NCBI RefSeq assembly: GCF_002631205.1
Contig: NZ_PDLO01000001.1
Location: 620,001 to 684,000 of the forward strand
Reading direction: 5' to 3'
Length of the DNA: 64,000 nucleotides
Source: Neolewinella marina
Lineage (GTDB): Bacteria; Bacteroidota; Bacteroidia; Chitinophagales; Saprospiraceae
Of this stretch, positions 50,943 through 59,878 are shown in pieces (position 1 is the stretch's first letter; every line of letters starts with the position of its first letter). The position numbers and the translations under genes were made by a program. Under the pieces are notes generated by a model. The model was not told where the DNA came from. It saw only the letters and a list, made by a program, of their open reading frames with translations, and did no database searches.

Positions 50943-51920
50943 ATGTTAGACTTGCTCATCATCGGTGGCGGCCCTTCGGGCATCAACGTGGCCATCAGCG
51001 CCAAGCGCGCCGGACTGAACTACCTCGTTGTCGAAAAGGGAGTAATCGCTAACAGCCTTTACCACTTCCCCGTCAATATGACCTTCTTCAGCACCTCGCT
51101 GAAGCTGGAGATCCAGGACACCCCCTTCATCAGCCACCAGGACAAGCCCACCCGCTCGGAAGCCCTGGAATACTATCGGCGGCTGGTGCAGAGCTTTCGG
51201 CTCAATCTCAAACTGTACGAAGAAGTACTGCGGATGGAACCCGCCACGGAAGGGTACCGCGTCACCACCGACAAGGGGGAATACGCCACCCGCAACGTCG
51301 TCGTGGCCACCGGATTCTACGACACCCCCCGTTTGATGGATATCCCCGGGGAGGACCTGCCGAAGGTCCGCCACTACTACGACGATCCCCACGTATACAT
51401 CGGCCAGAAGGTGCTGGTAGTGGGCGCGGCCAACTCGGCCTGCGACGCGGCCCTGGAATGCTGGCGCAAGGGAGCGGAAGTGACCATGGCCATCCGCGGC
51501 GACGCCATTTACGACCGCGTCAAGTACTGGATCAAGCCCGACATCGAAAACCGGATCAATGAAGGGAGCATCAAAGCCTACTTCAACACCACCACCGAAG
51601 AGATCCGCCCCCACGAGGTCGTGCTCGGAACTCCCGATGGTCCGCTGGTCCTCGAGAACGATTTCGTGCTGGCGATGACCGGCTACCAACCCAACTACGA
51701 GTTGTTCGAACGACTGGGGCTGCCCATCCAGGAGGACGACAGCTGCAAGCCGGTGTTCGACCCGAACACCCTGGAGACCAGTCTGCCAGGCGTCTACATG
51801 GCGGGGGTAGCCTGCGCGGGACGGGAAACGAGCAAGCTTTTCATCGAGAACACCCGCGACCACGGCCAGATCATCGTCGACGGTATCCTGCAAAACGCAA
51901 CTTCAACCGTCGGCCACTGA
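50943..51920 (+). CDS. ypdA: YpdA-family flavin reductase (bacillithiol disulfide reductase-like)
   Basis: FAD/NADPH oxidoreductase of 325 residues. The FAD loop LLIIGGGPSGINVAISAKRAG starts near residue 4, and the NADPH loop VLVVGAANSACDAALECWRKG is central. The segment YHFPVNMTFFSTSLKLEI and the end GVYMAGVACAGRETSKLFIEN match YpdA, the reductase of bacillithiol disulfide. The thioredoxin-reductase CxxC is absent, as in YpdA. The frame is open from 50745, but ATG 50943 starts the FAD fold. It is followed by a second flavin reductase 22 bases later. Confidence 0.84.
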   Translation: MLDLLIIGGGPSGINVAISAKRAGLNYLVVEKGVIANSLYHFPVNMTFFSTSLKLEIQDTPFISHQDKPTRSEALEYYRRLVQSFRLNLKLYEEVLRMEPATEGYRVTTDKGEYATRNVVVATGFYDTPRLMDIPGEDLPKVRHYYDDPHVYIGQKVLVVGAANSACDAALECWRKGAEVTMAIRGDAIYDRVKYWIKPDIENRINEGSIKAYFNTTTEEIRPHEVVLGTPDGPLVLENDFVLAMTGYQPNYELFERLGLPIQEDDSCKPVFDPNTLETSLPGVYMAGVACAGRETSKLFIENTRDHGQIIVDGILQNATSTVGH

Positions 51921-51942
51921 GGCCCTCCCCAACCTCCACTCT

Positions 51943-53301
51943 ATGTCAGATAAGCAGTATGATGTCCTGGTCGTCGGCGCCGGATCGGCCGGACAATCCG
52001 TAGCTACCGCCGCCGCCCGCGCGGGCCGATCGGTTGCCATGACCGAGGGGCGGGCCTACGGGGGCACCTGCCCGCTGCGGGGGTGCGACCCCAAACTGGT
52101 GCTTCACGCGGCCGCCGAAGCCGTACACCGCGTACAGCGACTCAGTGGCAAGGGGTTCACTGCCGCGCCGGGATTCCACTGGCCTGACCTGATGGCCTGG
52201 AAGCGGTCCTTCACGGAGCCCATGCCTGAGAAGGCCCGGACCGCCATGCGCGAGGCGGGAATCGACGTTTATGACGACTACGCTTCCTTCGTCGATGACC
52301 ACACCCTGTCCTTCGGCGGCGTCCACCTCCGCGGGAAGACCATCGTGCTGGCCACCGGTATGCGGCCGGCCCCACTGGATTTCCCTGGTCACGAGCACAT
52401 GCTGACGAGTGATGAATTTCTGGACCTGGAAGAATTGCCGGACGAAATGGTCGTCGTGGGCGCCGGGTACATCGGTACCGAAGTGGCCCACATCAGTCAC
52501 GCCCTCGGCTGCCGGGTCACGGTAGTGGCCAGCGGACCGGTGCCCCTGGAAAAATTCGACCCTGACCTCACGGACCTCCTCCGCCAGGCCGACGAAGACC
52601 GGGGGATGACCTACCACCTCAACAGTCGGGCGGTGGCCGTCCGGCCGGATGATGGCCGCTTTGTCGTCACCATTGAGGACGCGGGTGGACGGCGGACGGA
52701 AATTCGCACGGATCGGGTGATTCACTGCGCCGGGCGGGTGCCCAACACGGACCGGCTGAACCTAGAGGCCGCAGGCATCAACACCGACGACCAAGGCCGG
52801 ATCAAAGTCAATGACCAGCTGCAGACCAATCTCGCCCACGTATACGCCGTCGGGGACTGCACCAATGTAGGACTCCCCCTGACGCCCGTGGCCGGCCACG
52901 CTGCTTCCGTCTTGTCCGACCATCTCTTTAAAGTCAAGGATCGTCCGCTCGAACTCCACCCCACCCCGACCGTTGCCTTTGCCCTGCCGGGTATGGCGGC
53001 CGTGGGCATGACGGCTGCCGAGGCGGCTGCCTCCCCCCGGAACATCGGCGTCCACTATAAGGTATCCACCGACTGGTTCCATCCCCGTCATCGGAACGCC
53101 GCGGTTTCCGCGTTCAAACTCTTCACCGACGACGATCGCGGCGTGGTGGTCGGCGCTCACCTCCTCGGTCCGGATGCTTCTGAACTGATCAATCTTCTCT
53201 ACGTAGCCATTCGGCAGGAGATCCCGATCCGCGAGCTGAAACGGATGGTCTTTGCCTACCCTACCGCGGCTTCGATGATTCCTTCGATGATTGATGGTTA
53301 A
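51943..53301 (+). CDS. Glutathione-reductase-like flavin disulfide oxidoreductase, altered C-terminus
   Basis: The 452-residue protein is a class I pyridine-nucleotide disulfide oxidoreductase. It has an FAD loop VLVVGAGSAGQSVATAAARAG, redox cysteines Cys43 and Cys48 (GGTCPLRGC), a NAD(P) loop VVVGAGYIGTEVAHISHALG, and the second FAD segment VYAVGDCTNVG. The family end is usually HPTxxE with the catalytic His-Glu pair; here it reads FAYPTAASMIPSM, so His is Tyr and the Glu is missing. Its substrate is unknown. It follows the YpdA-like gene in one operon and is followed by palindromes. Confidence 0.85.
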   Translation: MSDKQYDVLVVGAGSAGQSVATAAARAGRSVAMTEGRAYGGTCPLRGCDPKLVLHAAAEAVHRVQRLSGKGFTAAPGFHWPDLMAWKRSFTEPMPEKARTAMREAGIDVYDDYASFVDDHTLSFGGVHLRGKTIVLATGMRPAPLDFPGHEHMLTSDEFLDLEELPDEMVVVGAGYIGTEVAHISHALGCRVTVVASGPVPLEKFDPDLTDLLRQADEDRGMTYHLNSRAVAVRPDDGRFVVTIEDAGGRRTEIRTDRVIHCAGRVPNTDRLNLEAAGINTDDQGRIKVNDQLQTNLAHVYAVGDCTNVGLPLTPVAGHAASVLSDHLFKVKDRPLELHPTPTVAFALPGMAAVGMTAAEAAASPRNIGVHYKVSTDWFHPRHRNAAVSAFKLFTDDDRGVVVGAHLLGPDASELINLLYVAIRQEIPIRELKRMVFAYPTAASMIPSMIDG

Positions 53302-53315
53302 GGAGGTTTTTCGGC

Positions 53316-53348
53316 CTTTTTGTCAGACATCGGATGTTTGACAAAAAG
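53316..53348. repeat. Palindrome of the TCAGACATC family, first copy
   Basis: CTTTTTGTCAGACATC (53316-53331) and GATGTTTGACAAAAAG (53333-53348) pair with one G-T mismatch over a one-base loop. It shares its core with a second copy 50 bases later. It may also help end transcription of the reductase gene. Confidence 0.72.
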
Positions 53349-53395
53349 TCATGCTTGAAGACCTTGTCTACACTGGCTTTAAGAACTGACAATAC

Positions 53396-53416
53396 GTCAG
53401 ACATCCGATGTCTGAC
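53396..53416. repeat. Palindrome of the TCAGACATC family, second copy
   Basis: GTCAGACATC (53396-53405) and GATGTCTGAC (53407-53416) are perfect reverse complements around one base. The core matches the copy at 53316-53348, so two closely spaced copies of one REP-like element occupy the gap before the PolX-like gene. The sequence differs from the palindromes at the RAYT gene. Confidence 0.75.
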
Positions 53417-53471
53417 AAGGTGTCGCCCCACCCCGCGAACCAAGTCCCCCGAGGCTAGCTACCTTCGCCCC

Positions 53472-55136
53472 ATGACCAACCCCGAGATCGCCCGCCATTT
53501 CCGTGAACTGGGTAAGCTCATGGAGCTGCACGGCGACAACCCCTTCAAGATCCGCTCGTACACCAACGCCTACAACAAGCTGCGGAAGGAAGACCGCGAC
53601 CTGGCCGCGATGACCCTCGAGGAGCTGCAGAAGCTGGAAGGGGTGGGCAAGGCCATCGCCGAAAAGATCCACGAACTGGCTACCACCGGCCGGATGGAAA
53701 CCCTGGAAAAGTGGCGCGCTCAGACTCCGGAGGGCGTACGTGAGATGCTTAACATCAGCGGTTTCGGTCCGAAAAAGGTGAAGGCGGTGTGGGACGGACT
53801 GGGCGTCACTACGGTAGGCCAACTACTCTACGCCATCAACGAAAACCGCCTGGTGGAACTGAAGGGGTTCGGACTGAAGACCCAGGAGACCCTGAAGCAT
53901 AAACTGGAGTTCCTCCAGAAGAGCCGCGGACGCTTTCTCTACCCCACCGCGGCCCTGGCCGGCGCAGCCCTGCTGGAGCAACTGCGCGACCTGCACCCGG
54001 GCGAGCGCTTTGAGACCACGGGCGCCCTGCGGCGCGGCTGCCCCACCCTCTCTCACCTGGAATTATTGACGACCCTGGCACCCGCGCTTGTCGCCAAAAT
54101 TCCCGGACTAAACGTGAAAGAAACTGACAATGAGATGACCCGCGCGGAGGTCGACGAAATGCCGGTAACCCTATATCACTGTATCCCGGATAATTTCGGA
54201 AGCAAACAATTCCGGTATACCGGGAGCCCGGATTTCTTGCGGGCCTTCGTGGCGCAATTTCCGGAGATCGATTTCAGCGGATTACCCGCGGAGGAGGACG
54301 TCTTCGCGCGGGCGCAGGTGCAGTGGATCGCCCCGGAACTGCGGGAAGGTGACTGGATCCTGCCCGCTGCTTCGGCAACCACTCCGCTGCCGGAATTCAT
54401 CACCGCCAAGGACATCCGCGGGGTGGTCCACACCCACACCACCTACAGCGACGGCATCTACTCCCTGCGGGAGATGGCCGTGGCCGCCCGCGACAAGGGC
54501 TACGAGTACATCGTGATTTCCGACCACTCCCAGGCGGCTTTTTACGCCAATGGGCTCAAGCCCGAGAGGGTGCGCGAGCAATGGGCGGAGATCGACGCCC
54601 TCAACGCGGAACTGGCCCCTTTCCGCATCATCAAGGGGACGGAGTGCGACATCCTCTCCGATGGCAGCCTGGACTACGACGCGGACTTACTCGCTGGTTT
54701 TGAGATAGTTATTGCCTCCATCCACAGCAACCTCAACATGGACGAGGAGCGGGCCACCCAACGACTGCTCGCCGCCATTGCCAATCCCCACACCACCATT
54801 CTCGGACACCCCACCGGCCGCCTGCTGCTGAGCCGGGAGGGCTACCCCATCGACCACAAGCGGGTGATCGACGCCTGCGCCGAGCACGGCGTGGCCATCG
54901 AACTGAACGCCAACCCCTACCGCCTGGACCTCGACTGGTCGTGGATTCCCTACGCCACCGAGCGGGGCGTAGCGATCAGTATTAACCCCGACGCCCACAG
55001 CACGGGGGGCATCGACGACATTCACTGGGGGACCGTGGCGGCCCGCAAGGGCGGATTGACGTCAGCGAACTGTCTGAACGCGGACACCGCCGAAAATCTC
55101 CTCCGTTTTGCCGGTCGCAAAACAACCAAATCTTAG
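53472..55136 (+). CDS. PolX-like protein with ruined polymerase site and intact PHP domain
   Basis: The 554-residue protein has the layout of bacterial PolX: an N-terminal helix-hairpin-helix DNA-binding region (about 1-140, with LEGVGKAIAEKIHEL and ISGFGPKKVKAVWDGL), a nucleotidyltransferase-like middle, and a C-terminal PHP domain (about 318-554). The PHP metal residues look present: VVHTHTTYSDG, ISDHSQAAF, KGTECDIL, ASIHSN, LGHPTGR and INPDAHS. The middle lacks the polymerase signature: the usual GSLRRGxxxxxDxD is TGALRRGCPTLSHLELL and the third Asp is gone (PVTLYHC). It is probably a phosphoesterase or nuclease, not a polymerase. TACCTTCG at 53460-53467 may be its promoter box. Confidence 0.86.
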   Translation: MTNPEIARHFRELGKLMELHGDNPFKIRSYTNAYNKLRKEDRDLAAMTLEELQKLEGVGKAIAEKIHELATTGRMETLEKWRAQTPEGVREMLNISGFGPKKVKAVWDGLGVTTVGQLLYAINENRLVELKGFGLKTQETLKHKLEFLQKSRGRFLYPTAALAGAALLEQLRDLHPGERFETTGALRRGCPTLSHLELLTTLAPALVAKIPGLNVKETDNEMTRAEVDEMPVTLYHCIPDNFGSKQFRYTGSPDFLRAFVAQFPEIDFSGLPAEEDVFARAQVQWIAPELREGDWILPAASATTPLPEFITAKDIRGVVHTHTTYSDGIYSLREMAVAARDKGYEYIVISDHSQAAFYANGLKPERVREQWAEIDALNAELAPFRIIKGTECDILSDGSLDYDADLLAGFEIVIASIHSNLNMDEERATQRLLAAIANPHTTILGHPTGRLLLSREGYPIDHKRVIDACAEHGVAIELNANPYRLDLDWSWIPYATERGVAISINPDAHSTGGIDDIHWGTVAARKGGLTSANCLNADTAENLLRFAGRKTTKS

Positions 55137-55165
55137 ATAAGCGAGATTCGGCAAATCCCTTTTTA

Positions 55166-55173
55166 TATATTTG
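55166..55173 (+). promoter_or_regulatory. SusC/SusD promoter -7 box with long leader
   Basis: TATATTTG matches TAnnTTTG exactly and lies 190 bases before the susC-like ATG at 55364. The leader (55174-55363) has no other gene and no clear riboswitch; it may carry post-transcriptional control. No obvious -33 TTG at usual spacing. Confidence 0.6.
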
Positions 55174-55363
55174 CGGCCTGGTAGTTGTCCCGACAATTGC
55201 CGTTACCCAGAAAATTCCCGGGCAGCGTTTTGCCGCCTGAAAAAGTTATTTGGAGGGCATTACGTAAACGTGTTTTTATTTCTCCACCCCGGCGTCCATC
55301 CGAACAAAATTGCGGATCATTCCCCGGACCCAATCAACCATTTTTTACTAATCAAACCACAGT

Positions 55364-58363
55364 ATGAAGTCATTTAAACTAATTGTGTGGGTGCTCCTCC
55401 TGGGGAGTGTCAGCGCCCTGCACGCGCAGCAAATCACCGGTACGGTGGTGGATGAGTCCGGAATGGGCCTCATCGGCGCTACCGTGCTGGTAACCGGTAC
55501 GTCTACCGGTACCGTAACCGACATCGACGGCAACTTCTCTCTCGCCGTTCCGCCGGTCGCCAAATCGCTGACCATCTCCTACACCGGATTCTCCGGACAG
55601 GTGGTGAATCTGCTGGAAGGTCAGACTGATTACCAGATCATCCTCACGGAAGACGGCATTGGCCTCGATGAGGTACTCGTTATCGGCTACTCCCCCGTCA
55701 AGCGGAAGGACCTGGTAGGCTCGGTATCCTCCATCAGCGCTGAGGACATCGACGTGCAGGCCGGATCGACCGTTCAGTCGGCCCTCCGTAACGCCGCCGG
55801 TGTTGTTGTACAGCAGAGCAGCGGTGCCCCCGGTGCCGGCTACAACATCCGCGTTCGGGGTTCTACCTCCATCACCGCCTCCAACGAGCCCCTGTTCGTA
55901 GTGGACGGGGTACCGGTTATCTCCGGCGACTTTGCCCAAACGGGCATCGGCGGACAGGGAGCCAACGCCCTGGCCGACATCAACCCCTCCGACATTGAGT
56001 CGATGGAAATCCTGAAGGACGCCTCCACCACCGCCATCTACGGTAGCCGCGCTGCCAACGGTGTTGTCCTCATCACCACCAAGTCGGGTAAGGCCGGCAA
56101 GACCAAGTTCGACATCAACAGCTCCTACGGCTTCAACGAGCCCATCAAGCTGATCGACGTGGTTGACAACAAAGGCTACACCGACTACATCGAGGAGCGT
56201 TACGGAACCCGTAACATCAGCGCCCTTAGCTCGGGCCTGGACACCAGCGTGTACAACAACTGGCAGGACCTGATCTACGACCGCAACCCCATCCTGAGCA
56301 CTGACGTCTCCATGTCGGGTGGTGACGCCAAGACCAAGTTCTACACGGCCCTCAGCTACGACGACAACCAGGGCGCCCTGAACGGCACCCGGTTCCGCCG
56401 CTACAGCACCCGCCTGAACCTGAGCCACAACCCCACCGACAAGATGGTCACCAGCTTCAACCTGGGCTACACGAACAGCAACAACAAGCTGATCCAGAAC
56501 GACAACAACATCTACGGCGCCACTTCTTCGGCTATCCTGCTGCCCCCCACCGTTCCCATCCGCAACGCTGATGGCACCTTCGGTTCGGTCTTCGGCCTGG
56601 AGAACCCCATCGCGGCGACCACTGAGTACCAGAACCGCCTGATCACCAACCGCCTTATCGGTAACGTAGCGGCTACCTACTACATCCTCAACGAGCTGTC
56701 GTTCACCGCCAAACTCGGCGCCGACATTGCCAGCATCCGCGAGAAGGTATTCGAGCCCAGCACCCTGCAGTCGAGCGCCAACGGACAGATTGCCGAAGGA
56801 TCGACCACCAACACCCGCCTGATCAACGAGTACACCATGAACTACAACGGTTCCTTCGGAACCACCCAGTTCACGGCCGTTGCCGGTGCCATTTTCCAGC
56901 GGGACGATATCGTTCGTAACTACTTCGTCACCAACGACGTACCGACCAACAACTTCCCCAGCGCCGACGCCGCCGCCAACCCCTCCTCCGTAACCGGTGA
57001 TTTGTCGGGTGACGTACTGCACAGCTACATCGCCAACGTCAACTTCAATTTCGGCAGCAGCTTCTACCTCTCCGGTTCGGTACGCGCCGACGGTTCCAGC
57101 CGCTTCATCAACGACCGCTGGGGCATCTTCCCCGGCGTGGCCGCCGGCTACAACTTCGCCAATGGCGGAAACCTCGGCAACATCGACCTGCTCAAGCTGC
57201 GCACCAGCTTCGGCCTGACCGGTAACAACAACATCGGCAACTTCACCACCCGCCAGCTCTACGCCGGTGGCGCTACCTACCTGGATGCCCCCGGTATCGT
57301 ACCCTCGCAGATCGGCAACCCCGACCTGATCTGGGAAAGCACCGCTCAGTTCGACATCGGTGTTGACGCCGGTTTCCTCGACAACCGCATCGGAGCCACC
57401 GTCGACTTCTACGTCAAGAACACCTCCGACCTGATCCTGAACCGCCCCATCCCGACCACCTCCGGATTCTCCGTCGTTCCCCAGAACATCGGCGACATGC
57501 GCAACGTCGGCGTTGAGGCCTCGCTGACCTTCGTCAACGTGCAGCAGACCGACTTCGACTGGACCACCACCCTCTTCGGTGCCGTGAACAAGAACGAGGT
57601 ACTCTCCCTCTACGAAGACCAGCCCCAGGACTTTGGCTTCGCTACCCGCCTGGCCGTCGGCCAGCCCATCGGCAGCTTCTTCGGCTACGAGACCGACGGT
57701 ATCTTCCAGAACCAGGCCGAGATCGACGCCGTCAACGCCCTGAACGACGACCGTGACTACCAGACCGGTGTTGCCCCCGGCGACATCCGCTTCGTGGACC
57801 AGAACGGCGACGGCATCATCAACGACGACGACCGTACCTTCATCGGCAACGCCCTGCCCGACTTCACTGGTGGTGTTGACAACAAGCTGAACTACAAAAA
57901 CTTCGGCCTGTCGTTCTTCTTCCAGTTCAACCTGGGCAACGAGGTGTACAACAACAACCTCGCCTTCGCCGAAGGTCTTAACAGCGTATTCGCCCCCACC
58001 GTACGGGCCTACGAGAACGCCTGGCGTGAGGAAGGAGACGGCAACGTCTTCCCCCGCATCACCGGCGGCTCCGGCGCCAGTAACAACCGTCAGGACAGCG
58101 ACCGCTTCGTCGAGGACGGATCGTTCGTACGCCTGAAGACCGCCACCTTCTCCTACAACCTGCCGAGCAGCGTTCTCGACGCCATCAACTTCCGCGCCCT
58201 GCGCCTCTACGTTCGTGGCACGAACCTGATCACTTGGACCGACTACAGCTGGTTTGACCCCGAGGTAAACGCCTTCGGTGACTCCAACGTAGCCCTCGGT
58301 ACCGACTTCCTGACCTCCCCCGTGGGACGTACGGTTGAATTTGGCATCAACATCGGGCTCTAG
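55364..58363 (+). CDS. SusC/RagA-type TonB-linked outer membrane transporter
   Basis: TonB-dependent outer membrane channel of 999 residues that imports an oligosaccharide or peptide presented by its SusD partner. It has a signal peptide (about 1-21), an N-terminal carboxypeptidase-like regulatory domain (ITGTVVDESGMGLIGATVLV), the TonB box region LDEVLVIGYSPVKRKDLVGS, a plug with VRGSTSITASNEPLFVVDGV and IEILKDASTTAIYGSRAANG-like text, and a beta-barrel ending GRTVEFGINIGL. No glycosidase or regulator gene adjoins the pair, so the substrate is not known. The high codon-bias look suggests strong expression. Confidence 0.95.
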   Translation: MKSFKLIVWVLLLGSVSALHAQQITGTVVDESGMGLIGATVLVTGTSTGTVTDIDGNFSLAVPPVAKSLTISYTGFSGQVVNLLEGQTDYQIILTEDGIGLDEVLVIGYSPVKRKDLVGSVSSISAEDIDVQAGSTVQSALRNAAGVVVQQSSGAPGAGYNIRVRGSTSITASNEPLFVVDGVPVISGDFAQTGIGGQGANALADINPSDIESMEILKDASTTAIYGSRAANGVVLITTKSGKAGKTKFDINSSYGFNEPIKLIDVVDNKGYTDYIEERYGTRNISALSSGLDTSVYNNWQDLIYDRNPILSTDVSMSGGDAKTKFYTALSYDDNQGALNGTRFRRYSTRLNLSHNPTDKMVTSFNLGYTNSNNKLIQNDNNIYGATSSAILLPPTVPIRNADGTFGSVFGLENPIAATTEYQNRLITNRLIGNVAATYYILNELSFTAKLGADIASIREKVFEPSTLQSSANGQIAEGSTTNTRLINEYTMNYNGSFGTTQFTAVAGAIFQRDDIVRNYFVTNDVPTNNFPSADAAANPSSVTGDLSGDVLHSYIANVNFNFGSSFYLSGSVRADGSSRFINDRWGIFPGVAAGYNFANGGNLGNIDLLKLRTSFGLTGNNNIGNFTTRQLYAGGATYLDAPGIVPSQIGNPDLIWESTAQFDIGVDAGFLDNRIGATVDFYVKNTSDLILNRPIPTTSGFSVVPQNIGDMRNVGVEASLTFVNVQQTDFDWTTTLFGAVNKNEVLSLYEDQPQDFGFATRLAVGQPIGSFFGYETDGIFQNQAEIDAVNALNDDRDYQTGVAPGDIRFVDQNGDGIINDDDRTFIGNALPDFTGGVDNKLNYKNFGLSFFFQFNLGNEVYNNNLAFAEGLNSVFAPTVRAYENAWREEGDGNVFPRITGGSGASNNRQDSDRFVEDGSFVRLKTATFSYNLPSSVLDAINFRALRLYVRGTNLITWTDYSWFDPEVNAFGDSNVALGTDFLTSPVGRTVEFGINIGL

Positions 58364-58394
58364 TCTTTCACTCCAAAGAACTCAAATTACAATT

Positions 58395-59723
58395 ATGTTA
58401 AAGCAATATAACAGCCTCATCTGGCTGGTCTTCCTGGTCGGGTTCACCTCGTGTGACTACTTCGATATGGATGCCATCGACCCCATCGACGCCGTCCCCG
58501 CGGAGGCCGCCATCACCGACGCCACCTCGGCCCGCGCCGCTCGCGCCGGTGTCTACGACGCCCTGCAGGACAACAGCTTCGACCGCCACCTGGCCGGCTA
58601 CCAGTACTACAGCGACGAAGCCGACTGGACCGGCACCTTCCCCACCCGGGAAGAGTTCGACATCTACAGCGTGCAGACCGGCAACTCGACCCTGGCCGGC
58701 ATGTTCTCCTCCCACTACTACACGATCAACGTAGCGAATAACATCCTCGAGATCCTGCCCAGTGTGGAAGACCCGACCCTGAGCGACGACGCTTTCCGCA
58801 ACAGCATCCTGGCCGAGGCCCGCTTCGGCCGCGCCTTTGCTTACCTGGAGCTCGTACTGGGCTGGGGTGATGTGCCCCTCATCCTCACTCCCACCCGGGG
58901 CGTAGGCGAGGAGCTGAACGTTCCCAAGGATCCCGCTTCGGCCGTATACGCCCAGATCATTTCCGACCTGGAGTTTGCCGCTGCCAACCTGCAGGACAAC
59001 CTGACCCTCGGCATGACCAAGGCCGCCGCCAACGCGCTGCTGGCCCGCGTCGCCCTCTACCAGGAGCGGTGGCAGGACGCCCTCAACTACGCCACCCTGG
59101 CGATCGGTGAGGACTACGACCTGACCAGCATCCCCTACATGGAGGACGAGATCTGGTTCCTGAAGTACAGCTCCACCGACGGCAACAGCCTGGCCTTCTT
59201 CTACGCTCCTTCCGCCCTCAACGGCCGCCTCAGCATCTCGCCCTCCAGCGAGCTGATCAACGCTTTCGAGCCGAGTGACCTGCGCAAGGACCAGACCATC
59301 GCTGAACTCGACGGTGTAGTCTACGGCATCAAGTACGACGACTTCAACCTGGCTTCCGGCTCGCAGACCGACCCCATCCGCTTCATCCGCGGAGCGGAGA
59401 TGGTCCTCATCATCGCCGAAGCTTCGGCCCGCCTGGGTGACTTCGACACCGCTACCGAGATGATCAACATGGTCCGCGAGCGTGCCGGCCTGGACGACAT
59501 CGAGCTGAACGCCAATAACTTCGAGGACGCCATCCTGCAGGAGCGTTTCGTGGAGCTGGCCCTGGAAAGTGGCCACCGCCTCTGGGACGTGCGCCGCATG
59601 GGACGCGCCCTGGAGATCTTCGGCCCCGGCGGCTACGATGCCTGTGACCACGTCTGGCCCCTGCCCCAGCGCGAGATCGACCGCAATACCGCCCTGGAAC
59701 AGAACGACTGCTGCAACTGCTAA
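58395..59723 (+). CDS. SusD/RagB-type nutrient-binding outer membrane lipoprotein
   Basis: Surface lipoprotein that caps the SusC barrel and captures substrate. The 442-residue protein has a lipobox near FTSC with Cys20. It is mostly helical, with tetratricopeptide-like repeats. Family features include AEARFGRAFAYLELVLGWGD, the SusD core EMVLIIAEASARLGD and the end ERFVELALESGHRLWDVRR. The frame is open from 58335, but ATG 58395 starts the signal peptide. It is 31 bases after susC and ends before a strong terminator, so the pair is one operon. Confidence 0.94.
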   Translation: MLKQYNSLIWLVFLVGFTSCDYFDMDAIDPIDAVPAEAAITDATSARAARAGVYDALQDNSFDRHLAGYQYYSDEADWTGTFPTREEFDIYSVQTGNSTLAGMFSSHYYTINVANNILEILPSVEDPTLSDDAFRNSILAEARFGRAFAYLELVLGWGDVPLILTPTRGVGEELNVPKDPASAVYAQIISDLEFAAANLQDNLTLGMTKAAANALLARVALYQERWQDALNYATLAIGEDYDLTSIPYMEDEIWFLKYSSTDGNSLAFFYAPSALNGRLSISPSSELINAFEPSDLRKDQTIAELDGVVYGIKYDDFNLASGSQTDPIRFIRGAEMVLIIAEASARLGDFDTATEMINMVRERAGLDDIELNANNFEDAILQERFVELALESGHRLWDVRRMGRALEIFGPGGYDACDHVWPLPQREIDRNTALEQNDCCNC

Positions 59724-59748
59724 GCGTCTTTTCCAACCAACCGTGAAT

Positions 59749-59790
59749 CAACGCCCCGCTTCCTCACCGAAGCGGGGCGTTGTTCGTTTT
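59749..59790 (+). terminator. Terminator after the SusC/SusD operon
   Basis: CAACGCCCCGCTTC (59749-59762) pairs perfectly with GAAGCGGGGCGTTG (59769-59782) over a six-base loop, followed by TTCGTTTT. Confidence 0.92.
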
Positions 59791-59849
59791 GGGGGGCGCG
59801 GCCGCAGGTGCCGTGCATGCACCCCGGAAGCGAGTCGACAATTTTATGC

Positions 59850-59857
59850 TACGTTTG
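59850..59857 (+). promoter_or_regulatory. Promoter -7 box of the FMN reductase gene
   Basis: TACGTTTG matches TAnnTTTG and lies 21 bases before the preferred ATG (59879). It lies just after the SusC/SusD terminator, so the gene has its own promoter. Confidence 0.58.
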
Positions 59858-59878
59858 CACTGCCTAATGCCCGCTGCT

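Noticed and set aside
53316-53416. CRISPR array
   Set aside because: Only two copies of a palindrome with one spacer and no cas gene; better explained as a REP-like repeat.
55379-57022. 547-codon open frame opposite susC
   Set aside because: Shadow of a highly codon-biased gene; a Gly/Val-rich product without motifs.
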